Shown in pieces: positions 9,027 to 17,492 of a DNA stretch of 64,000 bases (positions are counted from its first letter, which is position 1; the number at the start of each line of letters is the position of its first letter). Below the pieces are notes generated by a model. The model saw nothing but the letters and a program-made list of their open reading frames with translations, was not told where the DNA came from and made no database searches. This DNA is from Nocardioides conyzicola (GTDB lineage Bacteria > Actinomycetota > Actinomycetes > Propionibacteriales > Nocardioidaceae), in NCBI RefSeq assembly GCF_039543825.1, contig NZ_BAABKM010000002.1:1210133-1274132 (forward strand). The letters run 5' to 3'. Position numbers and translations under genes: made by a program.

Positions 9027-9164
9027 CGTCGTCCTTGGGTTCGGCGTGTGGGAGCGCCACCATCATCGGTCAGAGTCGGCGCCACCGCACAAAAACCGAC
9101 GAGGTCGATCGGCGGCGCACCGCCCGATACGCTGCGAGCCCCCGTCGCCCACCAGAACAGGCCG

Positions 9165-12100
9165 ATGCCCGATCGTCCACGACGCCGTCGACTGACCGAC
9201 CTGATCGGGCAGCGCGGCGACCCGACTCCGCAGCCGGCGGCCGAGCCTGCTCCCGACCCGTCTGCGCCCGGTCGTCACGAGGTGGCCCCGGTCCTCACGG
9301 TCGTCGTGCCCGTCTACAACGTCGTGGAGTACCTCCCCGAGTGCCTCGACAGCCTGCTCGGGCAGACCCTCAGGCGCCTGGAGGTCATCGCCGTCGACGA
9401 CGGCTCGACCGACGGGTGCCTCGACGTCCTGCGCCGGTACGCCGAGAACGACGCGCGGCTGCGCGTCCTGACGCAGGAGAACTCCGGCCAGGGCGCGGCC
9501 CGCAACCTCGGCGTGGCCGAGGCGCGAGGCGAGTTCCTCACCTTCTGCGACGCCGACGACGTGGTCCCGCCTCGGGCCTACAAGGCGATGGTCCGCACCC
9601 TGCAGCGCACCGGCTCCGACTTCGTGGTCGGCGCCGCCCAGCGCACCCGGCACGGCCTGGCCCGCCAGGTGGCCTGGGGTCGCGCCGTCCACGAGTTCGA
9701 CCGGCTCGCCACGACCATCGACGACTTCCCGGCGGCGATGCAGGACATCATCGCGTGCAACCGGGTCTTCCGCACCGCCTTCTGGCGCGACCGGATCGGC
9801 GGGTTCGGCGCCCGGACGGCGTACGAGGACCACGTCCCGATGCTGGCCGCCTACGTGCGCGCCGAGCGGTTCGACGTCCTCGCGCGGGTGACCTACCTGT
9901 GGCGGATGCGCGAGGACCGGACCAGCACCGGCCAGCAGAAGGCGGTGCTGCAGAACCTCCTGGACCGGATCACGGTCAAGGAGGAGGCGTTCGCGCTGCT
10001 GCAGGCCGAGGCCAGCGAGGCGACGTACGACGCATGGGTGGGTCGCTGCCTCGACATCGACTTCCCGCCGTTCCTGGCGCACGCCCTGATCGGGTCCGAC
10101 GACTACCGTGCCGCCCTCGCGGCGACGTACCGCACCTTCCTGGACCGGGCGACCGACCGGGCGCTGCGCATGGTGCGGCACGACCGCGCGGTGCGCGCGT
10201 GGCTGTGCGCCGAAGGCCTCTGGGACGAGCTGGCGGTGGCCGACGAGCACTTCCGGGGTGCGGCCCTGCCCGCGGTCCGGGTCGAGGGCGACCGGCTGTA
10301 CGCCGTACCCGACCTGCCGGACGCGGTGAACGCGCTGGTGCCCGGCGAGCTGTGGGCGCTGGCCGACTCCGAGACCGCGCCGCGCACCGGGCTGCGGTCC
10401 GTGGCCGTCGACGGGACGACGATCCGGCTGTCGGGTCGGGCGCTGGTCCCGGGTCTCGGCACCTCGGAACGGCCGCTCGACCTCGAGGCCTGGCTGGTCG
10501 AGGCGTCGACGGGCGCGGTCGCGGCCCTCCCGGTCGAGACGTACGCCGACCCCGAGGTCGACCAGTGGGCCGACGACGGCAACGTCAGCTACCTCCACTC
10601 GGCGTTCGACGCCACCGTCGACGTCGCCGCGCTCCCTCCCGTGGAGGAGCCGGCCACGTGGACGCTGCGGCTACGGCTGCGCGCGGGCCTGGTCGTCCGG
10701 GAGTCGGGGGTCTACGAGGCCGTCGACGGATCGGCCGCCCAGCAGCTCCGACCCGAGACGGTCGAGCTCGGCGGGTCGGCGGTGCTGGTCGAGCCGGGGT
10801 GGGACCAGGCGAGCGGGTTCCGGCTGCAGTGCGGCCCCGCCCCCGCGCCGGAGCCCGACAGCGAGCCGGTGCGCGGCCTCCAGGTGCTCCGCCTCGAGCT
10901 CGAGCCGGGCGCGCTCGTCGTCGACGCCACGGCGACGGACCTCTCCGTGGACGAGCTCGCGGCCGCCGTGTGGCGGGGCCAGCACGTCGACCTCCCGGCG
11001 AGCGCCGTGGAGACCGGCGCCGGGTCGGTGCGCCTCCGCTTCGCCACGACGACCACCCCGCCGCACGGGCTCGCCCTCCTCGCGCCGAGCGGGCGCTACA
11101 CGCTGGTCGTCCCCACCGACGACGGAGCCGAGGTCGAGGCGACCGCGGCGGCGCCGCTGGCCCGGACCCTCCCCCGGTCGAGCGTCGACGAGGAGCTGAG
11201 GCTGACCCGGCGCCTGCGGCCCAACGGCACGCTCGACGACGACCAGCGGCGCCCGGACGTGCAGCTGCGATCGCGCCGAGCCCACCAGCTGCGGACCACC
11301 GAGCCGGATCCGACCCCCGGCGTACTGCTCCGCGCCGGTCGTGGCGCCGTCGACGACAGCCCCGCGGCCCTCGACGCCGCGCTCGCCCGGCTCCGGCCCG
11401 ACGTCGGCCGCACGTGGGCCGTCCGGGACCGCAGCGTCACCGTGCCCGAGGGCGCGCGCGGCGTGCTCGTCGACGGACGGGGCTGGTACGACGCGCTGGC
11501 GGCGTCCCCGATGCTCTGGGTCAGCGGCGAGCTGCCCGACTACTTCGTCAGGAGCCCGCAGCAGCGGACGCTCCAGACGTTCGCGGGCTTCCCGACCGCG
11601 CCGATCGGCGTCAGCGCGTGGCAGGCCCGCGGCCAGAACGCCCGGGCGGTCGGCCTCGAGGTCGCCCGCCGACGACAGCAGTGGGGGTGCCTGCTCGCCC
11701 CGACCGACGCGGTCGCGGAGCTCTACCGCACCGAGTTCGAGTTCGAGGGCCCCGTCCTCGTCACCGGCTACCCACGCTGCGACGACCTGGTCACCCGGGA
11801 CCGGGACCGGGTCCGGGATGCCGTGCTCGCCCGCATGGGCCTGCCGGCCGACCGCACCGTGGTGCTCTACGCGCCGGTCCACCGGGACCGCGCGGCCCGC
11901 GCGCTGCTGCGGTCGGCACCGGACCCGGACCTCGACGTACGCCGCCTCGCGGCCGCGCTCGGACCCGACCACGTGGTGCTGACCCTCGGCGTACGCGCTC
12001 CGGACCGCCCGGACCCGGGTGCGGCTCCCGTCGTCGACGTCACCTCCTGGCCGGCCGTCAACGACGTCCTCCACACCGCCGACGTCGCCGTGCTCGACTA

Positions 12101-12380
12101 CTCCGAGCGCCGCTTCGACTGGGCGCTGACCCGACGTCCGGCGATCTTCCACGTGCCCGACCACGACGCCTACCTGGAGGCCTATCCCGGACCGATCGAC
12201 TTCGACAGCACCGCCGCAGGGCCGCAGGTGGCGGACCTGGAGGGCGTCCTCGGCGAGCTCGGTGACCTCGCCGGGCTGCGGGAGCGCTACGCGGGCGCCG
12301 TCGACACGCTCAACTCGACGTACAACGCACTCCACGACGGCCACGCCGCCGAGCGGGTGGTACGGGCACTGCTCGGCTGA
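9165..12380 (+). CDS. GT2 / TagF-like fusion, paralogue 2 with degenerate phosphotransferase half
   Basis: 1071 aa from ATG 9165. The N-terminal GT2 domain is intact: VVVPVYNVVEYL, DDGSTD (78-83) and the DADD metal motif (129-132). A beta-rich middle region resembles that of the paralogue at 3975-7547. The C-terminal part aligns with the TagF domain but has lost both conserved histidines: FAGFPTAPIG has Ala807 where the paralogue has His923, and LTLGVRAP has Val943 where the paralogue has His1059. Structural motifs such as VTGYPRCDD and VAVLDYSE remain. The protein is therefore probably a glycosyltransferase whose phosphotransferase domain is inactive or only binds substrate. The stop abuts the convergent wecB stop (TGATCA). 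Confidence 0.83.
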   Translation: MPDRPRRRRLTDLIGQRGDPTPQPAAEPAPDPSAPGRHEVAPVLTVVVPVYNVVEYLPECLDSLLGQTLRRLEVIAVDDGSTDGCLDVLRRYAENDARLRVLTQENSGQGAARNLGVAEARGEFLTFCDADDVVPPRAYKAMVRTLQRTGSDFVVGAAQRTRHGLARQVAWGRAVHEFDRLATTIDDFPAAMQDIIACNRVFRTAFWRDRIGGFGARTAYEDHVPMLAAYVRAERFDVLARVTYLWRMREDRTSTGQQKAVLQNLLDRITVKEEAFALLQAEASEATYDAWVGRCLDIDFPPFLAHALIGSDDYRAALAATYRTFLDRATDRALRMVRHDRAVRAWLCAEGLWDELAVADEHFRGAALPAVRVEGDRLYAVPDLPDAVNALVPGELWALADSETAPRTGLRSVAVDGTTIRLSGRALVPGLGTSERPLDLEAWLVEASTGAVAALPVETYADPEVDQWADDGNVSYLHSAFDATVDVAALPPVEEPATWTLRLRLRAGLVVRESGVYEAVDGSAAQQLRPETVELGGSAVLVEPGWDQASGFRLQCGPAPAPEPDSEPVRGLQVLRLELEPGALVVDATATDLSVDELAAAVWRGQHVDLPASAVETGAGSVRLRFATTTTPPHGLALLAPSGRYTLVVPTDDGAEVEATAAAPLARTLPRSSVDEELRLTRRLRPNGTLDDDQRRPDVQLRSRRAHQLRTTEPDPTPGVLLRAGRGAVDDSPAALDAALARLRPDVGRTWAVRDRSVTVPEGARGVLVDGRGWYDALAASPMLWVSGELPDYFVRSPQQRTLQTFAGFPTAPIGVSAWQARGQNARAVGLEVARRRQQWGCLLAPTDAVAELYRTEFEFEGPVLVTGYPRCDDLVTRDRDRVRDAVLARMGLPADRTVVLYAPVHRDRAARALLRSAPDPDLDVRRLAAALGPDHVVLTLGVRAPDRPDPGAAPVVDVTSWPAVNDVLHTADVAVLDYSERRFDWALTRRPAIFHVPDHDAYLEAYPGPIDFDSTAAGPQVADLEGVLGELGDLAGLRERYAGAVDTLNSTYNALHDGHAAERVVRALLG

Positions 12381-13463
12381 TCAGCCGGGCAGCCCGGCGA
12401 CGACGATGTCGGCGATGCGCTCGCCGGCGGCGCCGTCCCACAGCGGCGGCACCAGCCCGTGGGCCGGGCCACCACCGGCCAGCACGGCGTCCACGTGCTG
12501 GGTGAGGTCCTCGGTCGTGACCAGCCGGTTGGTGCCGTGGGTGATCGTGACCGGCCGCTCCGTGTTGGGCCGCAGCGTCAGGCAGGGGACACCGAGGACC
12601 GTCGTCTCCTCCTGGATGCCGCCGGAGTCGGTCACCACCAGCGTCGAGCCCTCCACGAGCCCGAGGAACTCCAGGTAGCCGAGCGGGTCGGTGGCATGCA
12701 CCCGCGGGTGGTCGAACAGGCCCGACGCCGCCAGCTGCTGCCGGCCGCGCGGGTGCACGGGGAGCACGACGTCGATCCGGTCGCCGACCTCGCGCAGGGC
12801 GGTCACCATCCGGGCCAGGGTCGTGGGGTCGTCGACGTTGCCGGGCCGGTGCAGCGTGGCCACGGCGTACGTCGTGGGCAGGCTCAGTTCAGCCACCACG
12901 CGGGAGCCGTCGAACCGGTCGCGCAGCCGCAGCAGCGTGTCGATCATCGGGTTGCCGACGAAGTGGAGCCGGTCCGGGTCCACGCCCTCGCGGGCGAGGT
13001 GCACGAGCGCGTCGGCGCTGGTCACGAGCAGGACATCACTCAGGCGGTCGGTGACGACCCGGTTGACCTCCTCGGGCATCGTCCAGTCGAAGCTGCGCAG
13101 GCCGGCCTCGACATGGGCGACCCGGATCCCGAGCTTCGAGGCCACCAGCGCCGCCGCCAGCGTCGAGTTCACGTCGCCGTACACGACCACCAGGTCGGGG
13201 CGCTCCTCGAGGAAGACGGTCTCCAGGGCGGTCATCATCGCGGCCGTCTGCGCAGCGTGCGAGCCGGAGCCGATGCCGAGGTTCAGGTCCGGCTCGGGCA
13301 GCCCGAGCTCCTGGAAGAAGACCTCCGACATGTTGCGGTCGTAGTGCTGACCGGTGTGGACCAGGAGCTGCCGGACACCCCGTCGCTCGAGGGCGGCGAT
13401 CACCGGCGCGGCCTTCGGGAAGTTCGGTCGGGCACCCGTGACGTGCAGGACCAGCGCGGACAT
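12381..13463 (-). CDS. wecB: UDP-N-acetylglucosamine 2-epimerase (non-hydrolysing)
   Basis: 360 aa, ATG with an AGAGGA ribosome site 6 nt upstream. It shows the family blocks VHTGQHYDRNMSEVFF, YGDVNSTLA, VAHVEAGLRSFD, MPEEVNRVVTDRLSD, FVGNPMID and SGGIQEETTVLGVPCLTLR. The enzyme interconverts UDP-GlcNAc and UDP-ManNAc in the cytoplasm. The divergent neighbour at 13547 is a nucleotide-sugar dehydrogenase, so the pair would supply UDP-ManNAc and its uronic acid to the surface polymer. Confidence 0.92.
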   Translation of the reverse strand: MSALVLHVTGARPNFPKAAPVIAALERRGVRQLLVHTGQHYDRNMSEVFFQELGLPEPDLNLGIGSGSHAAQTAAMMTALETVFLEERPDLVVVYGDVNSTLAAALVASKLGIRVAHVEAGLRSFDWTMPEEVNRVVTDRLSDVLLVTSADALVHLAREGVDPDRLHFVGNPMIDTLLRLRDRFDGSRVVAELSLPTTYAVATLHRPGNVDDPTTLARMVTALREVGDRIDVVLPVHPRGRQQLAASGLFDHPRVHATDPLGYLEFLGLVEGSTLVVTDSGGIQEETTVLGVPCLTLRPNTERPVTITHGTNRLVTTEDLTQHVDAVLAGGGPAHGLVPPLWDGAAGERIADIVVAGLPG

Positions 13464-13546
13464 GCGTTCCTCTCGACGGACGGTCCCTCGGGCGGACGGG
13501 GCGTGAGAGCCTTGCCGTGGTTGGGCCTCGAGGAGCGGACAGAGCA

Positions 13547-14800
13547 GTGGGCAGTGTAGTCGTCGTGGGACTCGGGTACGTCGGGGTGCCGCTGGCCGAG
13601 CTGGCCGTCTCCCGCGGTCTGGAGGTGACCGGCCTCGACACCTCCGACCGGATCGTGACCGGCCTGAACGCCGGGGTCTCGCACATCGACGACCTCGGCG
13701 ACGAGGACGTCGCCGAGATGCTCGCCGGCGGCTTCCGGGCGTCCTCGGACCCCGCGGTCGTGGCCACGGCCGACACCGTCGTGATCTGCGTGCCGACGCC
13801 GCTGGACCCGGCTGGCGGGCCCGACCTGTCCATGGTGCGCGCGGCAGCGAGATCGATCGCCCCGCACCTGACCAGCGGCACCCTGGTCGTGCTCGAGTCC
13901 ACGACGTACCCCGGCACGACCGAGGAGGTGCTGCGTCCGATCCTGGAGGAGCTGTCCGGGCTCACGGTCGGCTCCGGGCTCGCGCTGGCCTTCTCCCCCG
14001 AGCGCGTCGACCCCGGCAACCCCGAGTTCGGCATCGCCAACACCCCGAAGGTCGTCGGCGGCACCACCGAGGAGTGCGCCCGACGGGCCGAGGAGTTCTA
14101 CTCGCAGCTGACGTCCCAGGTAGTCGTCGCCCGCGGCACGCGCGAGGCCGAGATGTCGAAGCTCCTGGAGAACACCTACCGCCAGGTCAACATCGCCCTG
14201 GTCAACGAGATGGTCCGCTTCTCCCACGAGCTCTCGATCGACTTCTGGGACGTGATCCGGCTCGCGCGGACCAAGCCCTTCGGGTTCCAGGCCTTCTACC
14301 CCGGCCCGGGCGTCGGCGGCCACTGCATCCCGATCGACCCGAACTACCTCTCCCACCGGGTCGAGGAGCAGCTCGGCTACCCGTTCCGGTTCGTGGAGCT
14401 CGCCCAGGAGATCAACTCCGGCATGCCGCGGTACGTCGCCCAGCGGATCCAGTCGCTGCTCAACGACCGGTCGCTGCCGGTCAGGGGCTCGGGCGTCCTG
14501 CTGCTCGGCGTGACCTACAAGCCCGACATCGCCGACCAGCGGGAGTCGCCCGCGATCCCCCTGGCCCAGGTGCTGCTCGGGATGGGCGCCCGGGTCTCGT
14601 ACGCCGATCCGCACGTGCCCGCCTGGGTCGTCGACGGTGCGGTCCGGGCCGACGACCCGGTGTCGGCCGCGGCCGAGGCCGACATCACCGTGCTGCTCCA
14701 GCAGCACCGTGCGTTCGACGTCGACGCCATCGCTGCTGCCGCGCACTGCTTCTTCGACCTGCGCGGGGTCGCGACCGGTCCTGGGGTCGAGCGGCTCTAG
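13547..14800 (+). CDS. Nucleotide-sugar dehydrogenase (UDP-HexNAc 6-dehydrogenase family)
   Basis: 417 aa. Start chosen at GTG 13547 because AGGAG lies 11 nt upstream and the Rossmann motif GLGYVGVPL follows at once; a GTG at 13517 would add 10 residues. Further motifs are VICVPTPLDP, LAFSPERVDPGN, KLLENTYRQVNIALVNE, the active-site segment PGVGGHCIPIDPNYL with the catalytic Cys, and GVTYKPDIADQRESPA. The enzyme oxidises C6 of a UDP-sugar to the uronic acid with two NAD+. The GHCIPIDP wording is closer to WbpA-type UDP-GlcNAc dehydrogenases than to E. coli WecC, so both UDP-GlcNAcA and UDP-ManNAcA are possible products. Confidence 0.85.
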   Translation: MGSVVVVGLGYVGVPLAELAVSRGLEVTGLDTSDRIVTGLNAGVSHIDDLGDEDVAEMLAGGFRASSDPAVVATADTVVICVPTPLDPAGGPDLSMVRAAARSIAPHLTSGTLVVLESTTYPGTTEEVLRPILEELSGLTVGSGLALAFSPERVDPGNPEFGIANTPKVVGGTTEECARRAEEFYSQLTSQVVVARGTREAEMSKLLENTYRQVNIALVNEMVRFSHELSIDFWDVIRLARTKPFGFQAFYPGPGVGGHCIPIDPNYLSHRVEEQLGYPFRFVELAQEINSGMPRYVAQRIQSLLNDRSLPVRGSGVLLLGVTYKPDIADQRESPAIPLAQVLLGMGARVSYADPHVPAWVVDGAVRADDPVSAAAEADITVLLQQHRAFDVDAIAAAAHCFFDLRGVATGPGVERL

Positions 14801-17397
14801 CCGCCGGCCGTCCCGATCCGGTCGAGCGGTCGTCCCGCGGCCGCGCGCGGGACCTTGCGGTCGAGAGCGAGGATCGCCTCGGTGACCCGTTCGCAGCACC
14901 GGCCGTCGCGCACCGGGAAGGTCGCCGCGATCCGCGCGTCGTACGGCGCGGCCGGCACCGGTCCGTGCTCCAGCGCCGCGAGGATCGCCGCGACCACCTC
15001 GTCGTGGGTCGCCCGCACGGGCCCGAACCCGTCGCGCTCGTAGTCGAAGTAGCCGGTCCGACCGACGTGGTCGCCGCCGAGGACCCGCTCGCGGTCGAAC
15101 TGGTAGTAGACGACCGGCCGGTCGATGTAGGCGGAGTTGAACGCCATGGAGGAGTAGTCCGTGACGAGCAGCGCGGCGCGGGCGAAGAGCTCCCGCACGT
15201 CGGTCCCCACGAACGAGAGCTGGCGCACGTGGTCGGGCAGGTCCACGCCCTCGAGCACCTCGCTGAGGTTGGGGTGCGGCAGGAACCCGATCGTGAGGCC
15301 GTGACGAGCGCACGACTCGGCGACCCGGGGGTCGCCGAGCACCGCCGTCCAGCGCTGGAAGAACTCGGACTCGAAGAACTCGGGACCCGGCACCCCACGT
15401 CGCTGGGTGCCGTTGATCAGCGGCAGCGCCAGCCAGTTGCGCCAGGTCGGCGCCACGAGCAGCAGGTCGCGACGCTCGGGCCCGATCTCGGCGCCGACCC
15501 GGTGCAGCAGGTCGAACCGCGGCAACCCCGTGAGGACGGTCTCCACCTGCGTCGCCTTGTAGGCCGTGTGGTCGGCCACGATCGACTCGAGCTCCGGGAC
15601 GGTGCTCGTGACGATCAGGTCGATCGGCTTGCGGTTCAGCCAGGTCGAGAGGTCGTCCTTGATGACCCCGTGCTGGAGGAAGGTGAAGCGCCAGGGCTTG
15701 TCGACGAAGTCGAGCTCCCCGGGGTCGACGATGGCGTCGTCGGCGTGCGACGACACCAGGTGCCGGCAGTTGAGCATCAGCAGCTTCCACTGGTCGGACC
15801 CGAACGCGACGAGACGTCGACCGTGGCCGTCCTTGCGCAGGCGGCGCCAGTCAGGCGTGTCCTTCTCCAGGACGAACCATGCGTTGATGTCCGGTCGCTC
15901 GCGGCGGAGATGACGGAAGAGGTGCTCGCCGCTGTCATCGGCGTCGTGGATGCGGTCCATGAGCACCCAGGCGCCCTCGAAGCGCCGGCGCGTCTTGCGG
16001 GAGGACGCCTGGTCCAGCAGCTGGTGTTGCTCGGGGGTGAGGCCGGGCGGTCGCTCGATGCCGCGGCTGCGGTCGTCGGCCTGCTGGATCTTCCCGGGGA
16101 AGAGCGTGCGGACGACGGGGTCCGGCTCGCTCGGGTGCAGCACCACGTCACGGTGGTCGAGCTGCAGCCGGATCGAGGCCCGCGCCGACGTCCAGAGGAT
16201 GCGCTCGTGCAGCAGCACCCGACCGTGCGACACGACGTCGCGGATCTTGGCGGCGTACGGCGTCACCGTGACGCCCTTGACCTGGAGGCGCTCGTGCGGA
16301 GCCGCGCCGGTGAAGTAGTAGGACAACCGGACCAGCTCGCGACGCCGGTCGTACCCGGTCACGGTGGCCTGCCCCTCCTGCCACGCGTCGCTGGCGTAGC
16401 CGTGGAGCAGGAGGTAGCGCCACTCCCGCTTCAACGGACGCGCCCGGAACCCCTCGACGACGCTCGGCTCGAGGTGGCCGACGATCTCCGCCAGCAACGA
16501 GTGGAACTCGTCCGCGACCGCACCACGACCGGCGGTGGCCGCGCCGTACCTCTCATCGGTGCTGAAGAACCACGACAGGTCGTAGATCACCAGGGCCTGG
16601 AGCCATGCCGGGACGGCACCGTGCTGGGCCACCGCGCGCTGGAGGACGTCGAGGTAGCCGTACCGGAGCACGCTCGTGTAGCGGCCGGCGTCGGAGAGGC
16701 TGCGCTGGAGGGTCGAGGTCCCGTCAGCGCGGCGGCGGTAGTGGTAGCGGGCCCGGCCGATGAAGCCGACGACGGGGTCGGGGACACCCAGCAGGTACCG
16801 CGCGGTGAAGTGCCCGTCCTCGAAGTTGGGCCGGACCCGGTCGTCGAAGCGCAGGTCCTCGTCGATCAGCCGATCGCGACGGAAGAACGCCGCGGGAGCA
16901 CTGCCGGTGAAGAAGTCGATCCCGTCGTTGAGCCGCCGGGGGACGTCACCGTCGCGGAACATCGAGCGCAGCGGGTGCCGCCTGACCTCGCCGGTGGCGT
17001 CGTGGACGATGGAGAACTGCGTGACCATCAGGTCGATGTCGGGACTCGAGTCGACGAAGTCGCTCACCCGCTCGAGGTAGTCCTCGGCCACCCAGTCGTC
17101 CGGGTCGGTGAAGGTCACCCAGGTCCCTGAGGCGTGCCCGAGCCCGAGGTTGCGGGCGCTGCCCTGACCGCTGTTGGTCTGGGTGAGGACCTGCACCCGG
17201 ATCGCGGACTCGGCCTGCCACCGCCGGAGCCTGGCCAGGCTGCTGTCGGTCGAGCCGTCGTCGACGACGATGACCTCGAACCGCTCGGGCGCGAGGGTCT
17301 GCGCCTCGATCGAACCGATGAACTCGTCCAGGTACGGCGCGACGTCGTACACCGCAGACACGATCGAGAACGAGGGAGCGTCGGTGCGCGGCGACAT
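14797..17397 (-). CDS. GT2 / CDP-glycerol phosphotransferase fusion, paralogue 3 (both halves intact)
   Basis: 866 aa from ATG 17397, with GAGGAG 10 nt upstream. The N-terminal GT2 domain has SIVSAVYDVAPYLDEF, VVDDGSTD and TDPDDW. The C-terminal TagF-like domain keeps both histidines, in FLQHGVIKDD (His576) and GFLPHPNLSE (His708), and has LLVAPTWRN and LLVTDYSSMAFN. It lacks the long beta-rich insert of the other two fusions. Such double-domain proteins act as teichoic-acid or capsule polymerases that alternate sugar and polyol phosphate. Its stop overlaps the convergent dehydrogenase stop by 3 nt (CTAG shared). Confidence 0.86.
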   Translation of the reverse strand: MSPRTDAPSFSIVSAVYDVAPYLDEFIGSIEAQTLAPERFEVIVVDDGSTDSSLARLRRWQAESAIRVQVLTQTNSGQGSARNLGLGHASGTWVTFTDPDDWVAEDYLERVSDFVDSSPDIDLMVTQFSIVHDATGEVRRHPLRSMFRDGDVPRRLNDGIDFFTGSAPAAFFRRDRLIDEDLRFDDRVRPNFEDGHFTARYLLGVPDPVVGFIGRARYHYRRRADGTSTLQRSLSDAGRYTSVLRYGYLDVLQRAVAQHGAVPAWLQALVIYDLSWFFSTDERYGAATAGRGAVADEFHSLLAEIVGHLEPSVVEGFRARPLKREWRYLLLHGYASDAWQEGQATVTGYDRRRELVRLSYYFTGAAPHERLQVKGVTVTPYAAKIRDVVSHGRVLLHERILWTSARASIRLQLDHRDVVLHPSEPDPVVRTLFPGKIQQADDRSRGIERPPGLTPEQHQLLDQASSRKTRRRFEGAWVLMDRIHDADDSGEHLFRHLRRERPDINAWFVLEKDTPDWRRLRKDGHGRRLVAFGSDQWKLLMLNCRHLVSSHADDAIVDPGELDFVDKPWRFTFLQHGVIKDDLSTWLNRKPIDLIVTSTVPELESIVADHTAYKATQVETVLTGLPRFDLLHRVGAEIGPERRDLLLVAPTWRNWLALPLINGTQRRGVPGPEFFESEFFQRWTAVLGDPRVAESCARHGLTIGFLPHPNLSEVLEGVDLPDHVRQLSFVGTDVRELFARAALLVTDYSSMAFNSAYIDRPVVYYQFDRERVLGGDHVGRTGYFDYERDGFGPVRATHDEVVAAILAALEHGPVPAAPYDARIAATFPVRDGRCCERVTEAILALDRKVPRAAAGRPLDRIGTAGG

Positions 17398-17492
17398 GGG
17401 GCGGTGACTCCTCAACCGGCACTACTTCCGAGATTCCGGCTACCTCGACGGATGGACCTCGGGCAGTCTAGCGAGGTGCCGGGGCCCGGACC

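Noticed and set aside
7701..9164. In-frame upstream extension of the second TagF-like gene
   Set aside because: It lies opposite the EEP gene and has no protein-like character. ATG 9165 precedes the GT2 domain at the usual distance.
13400..15790. A 796-codon minus-strand open frame across the dehydrogenase and TagF genes
   Set aside because: Low-complexity, no recognisable fold, and fully opposite or out of frame to well-supported genes.
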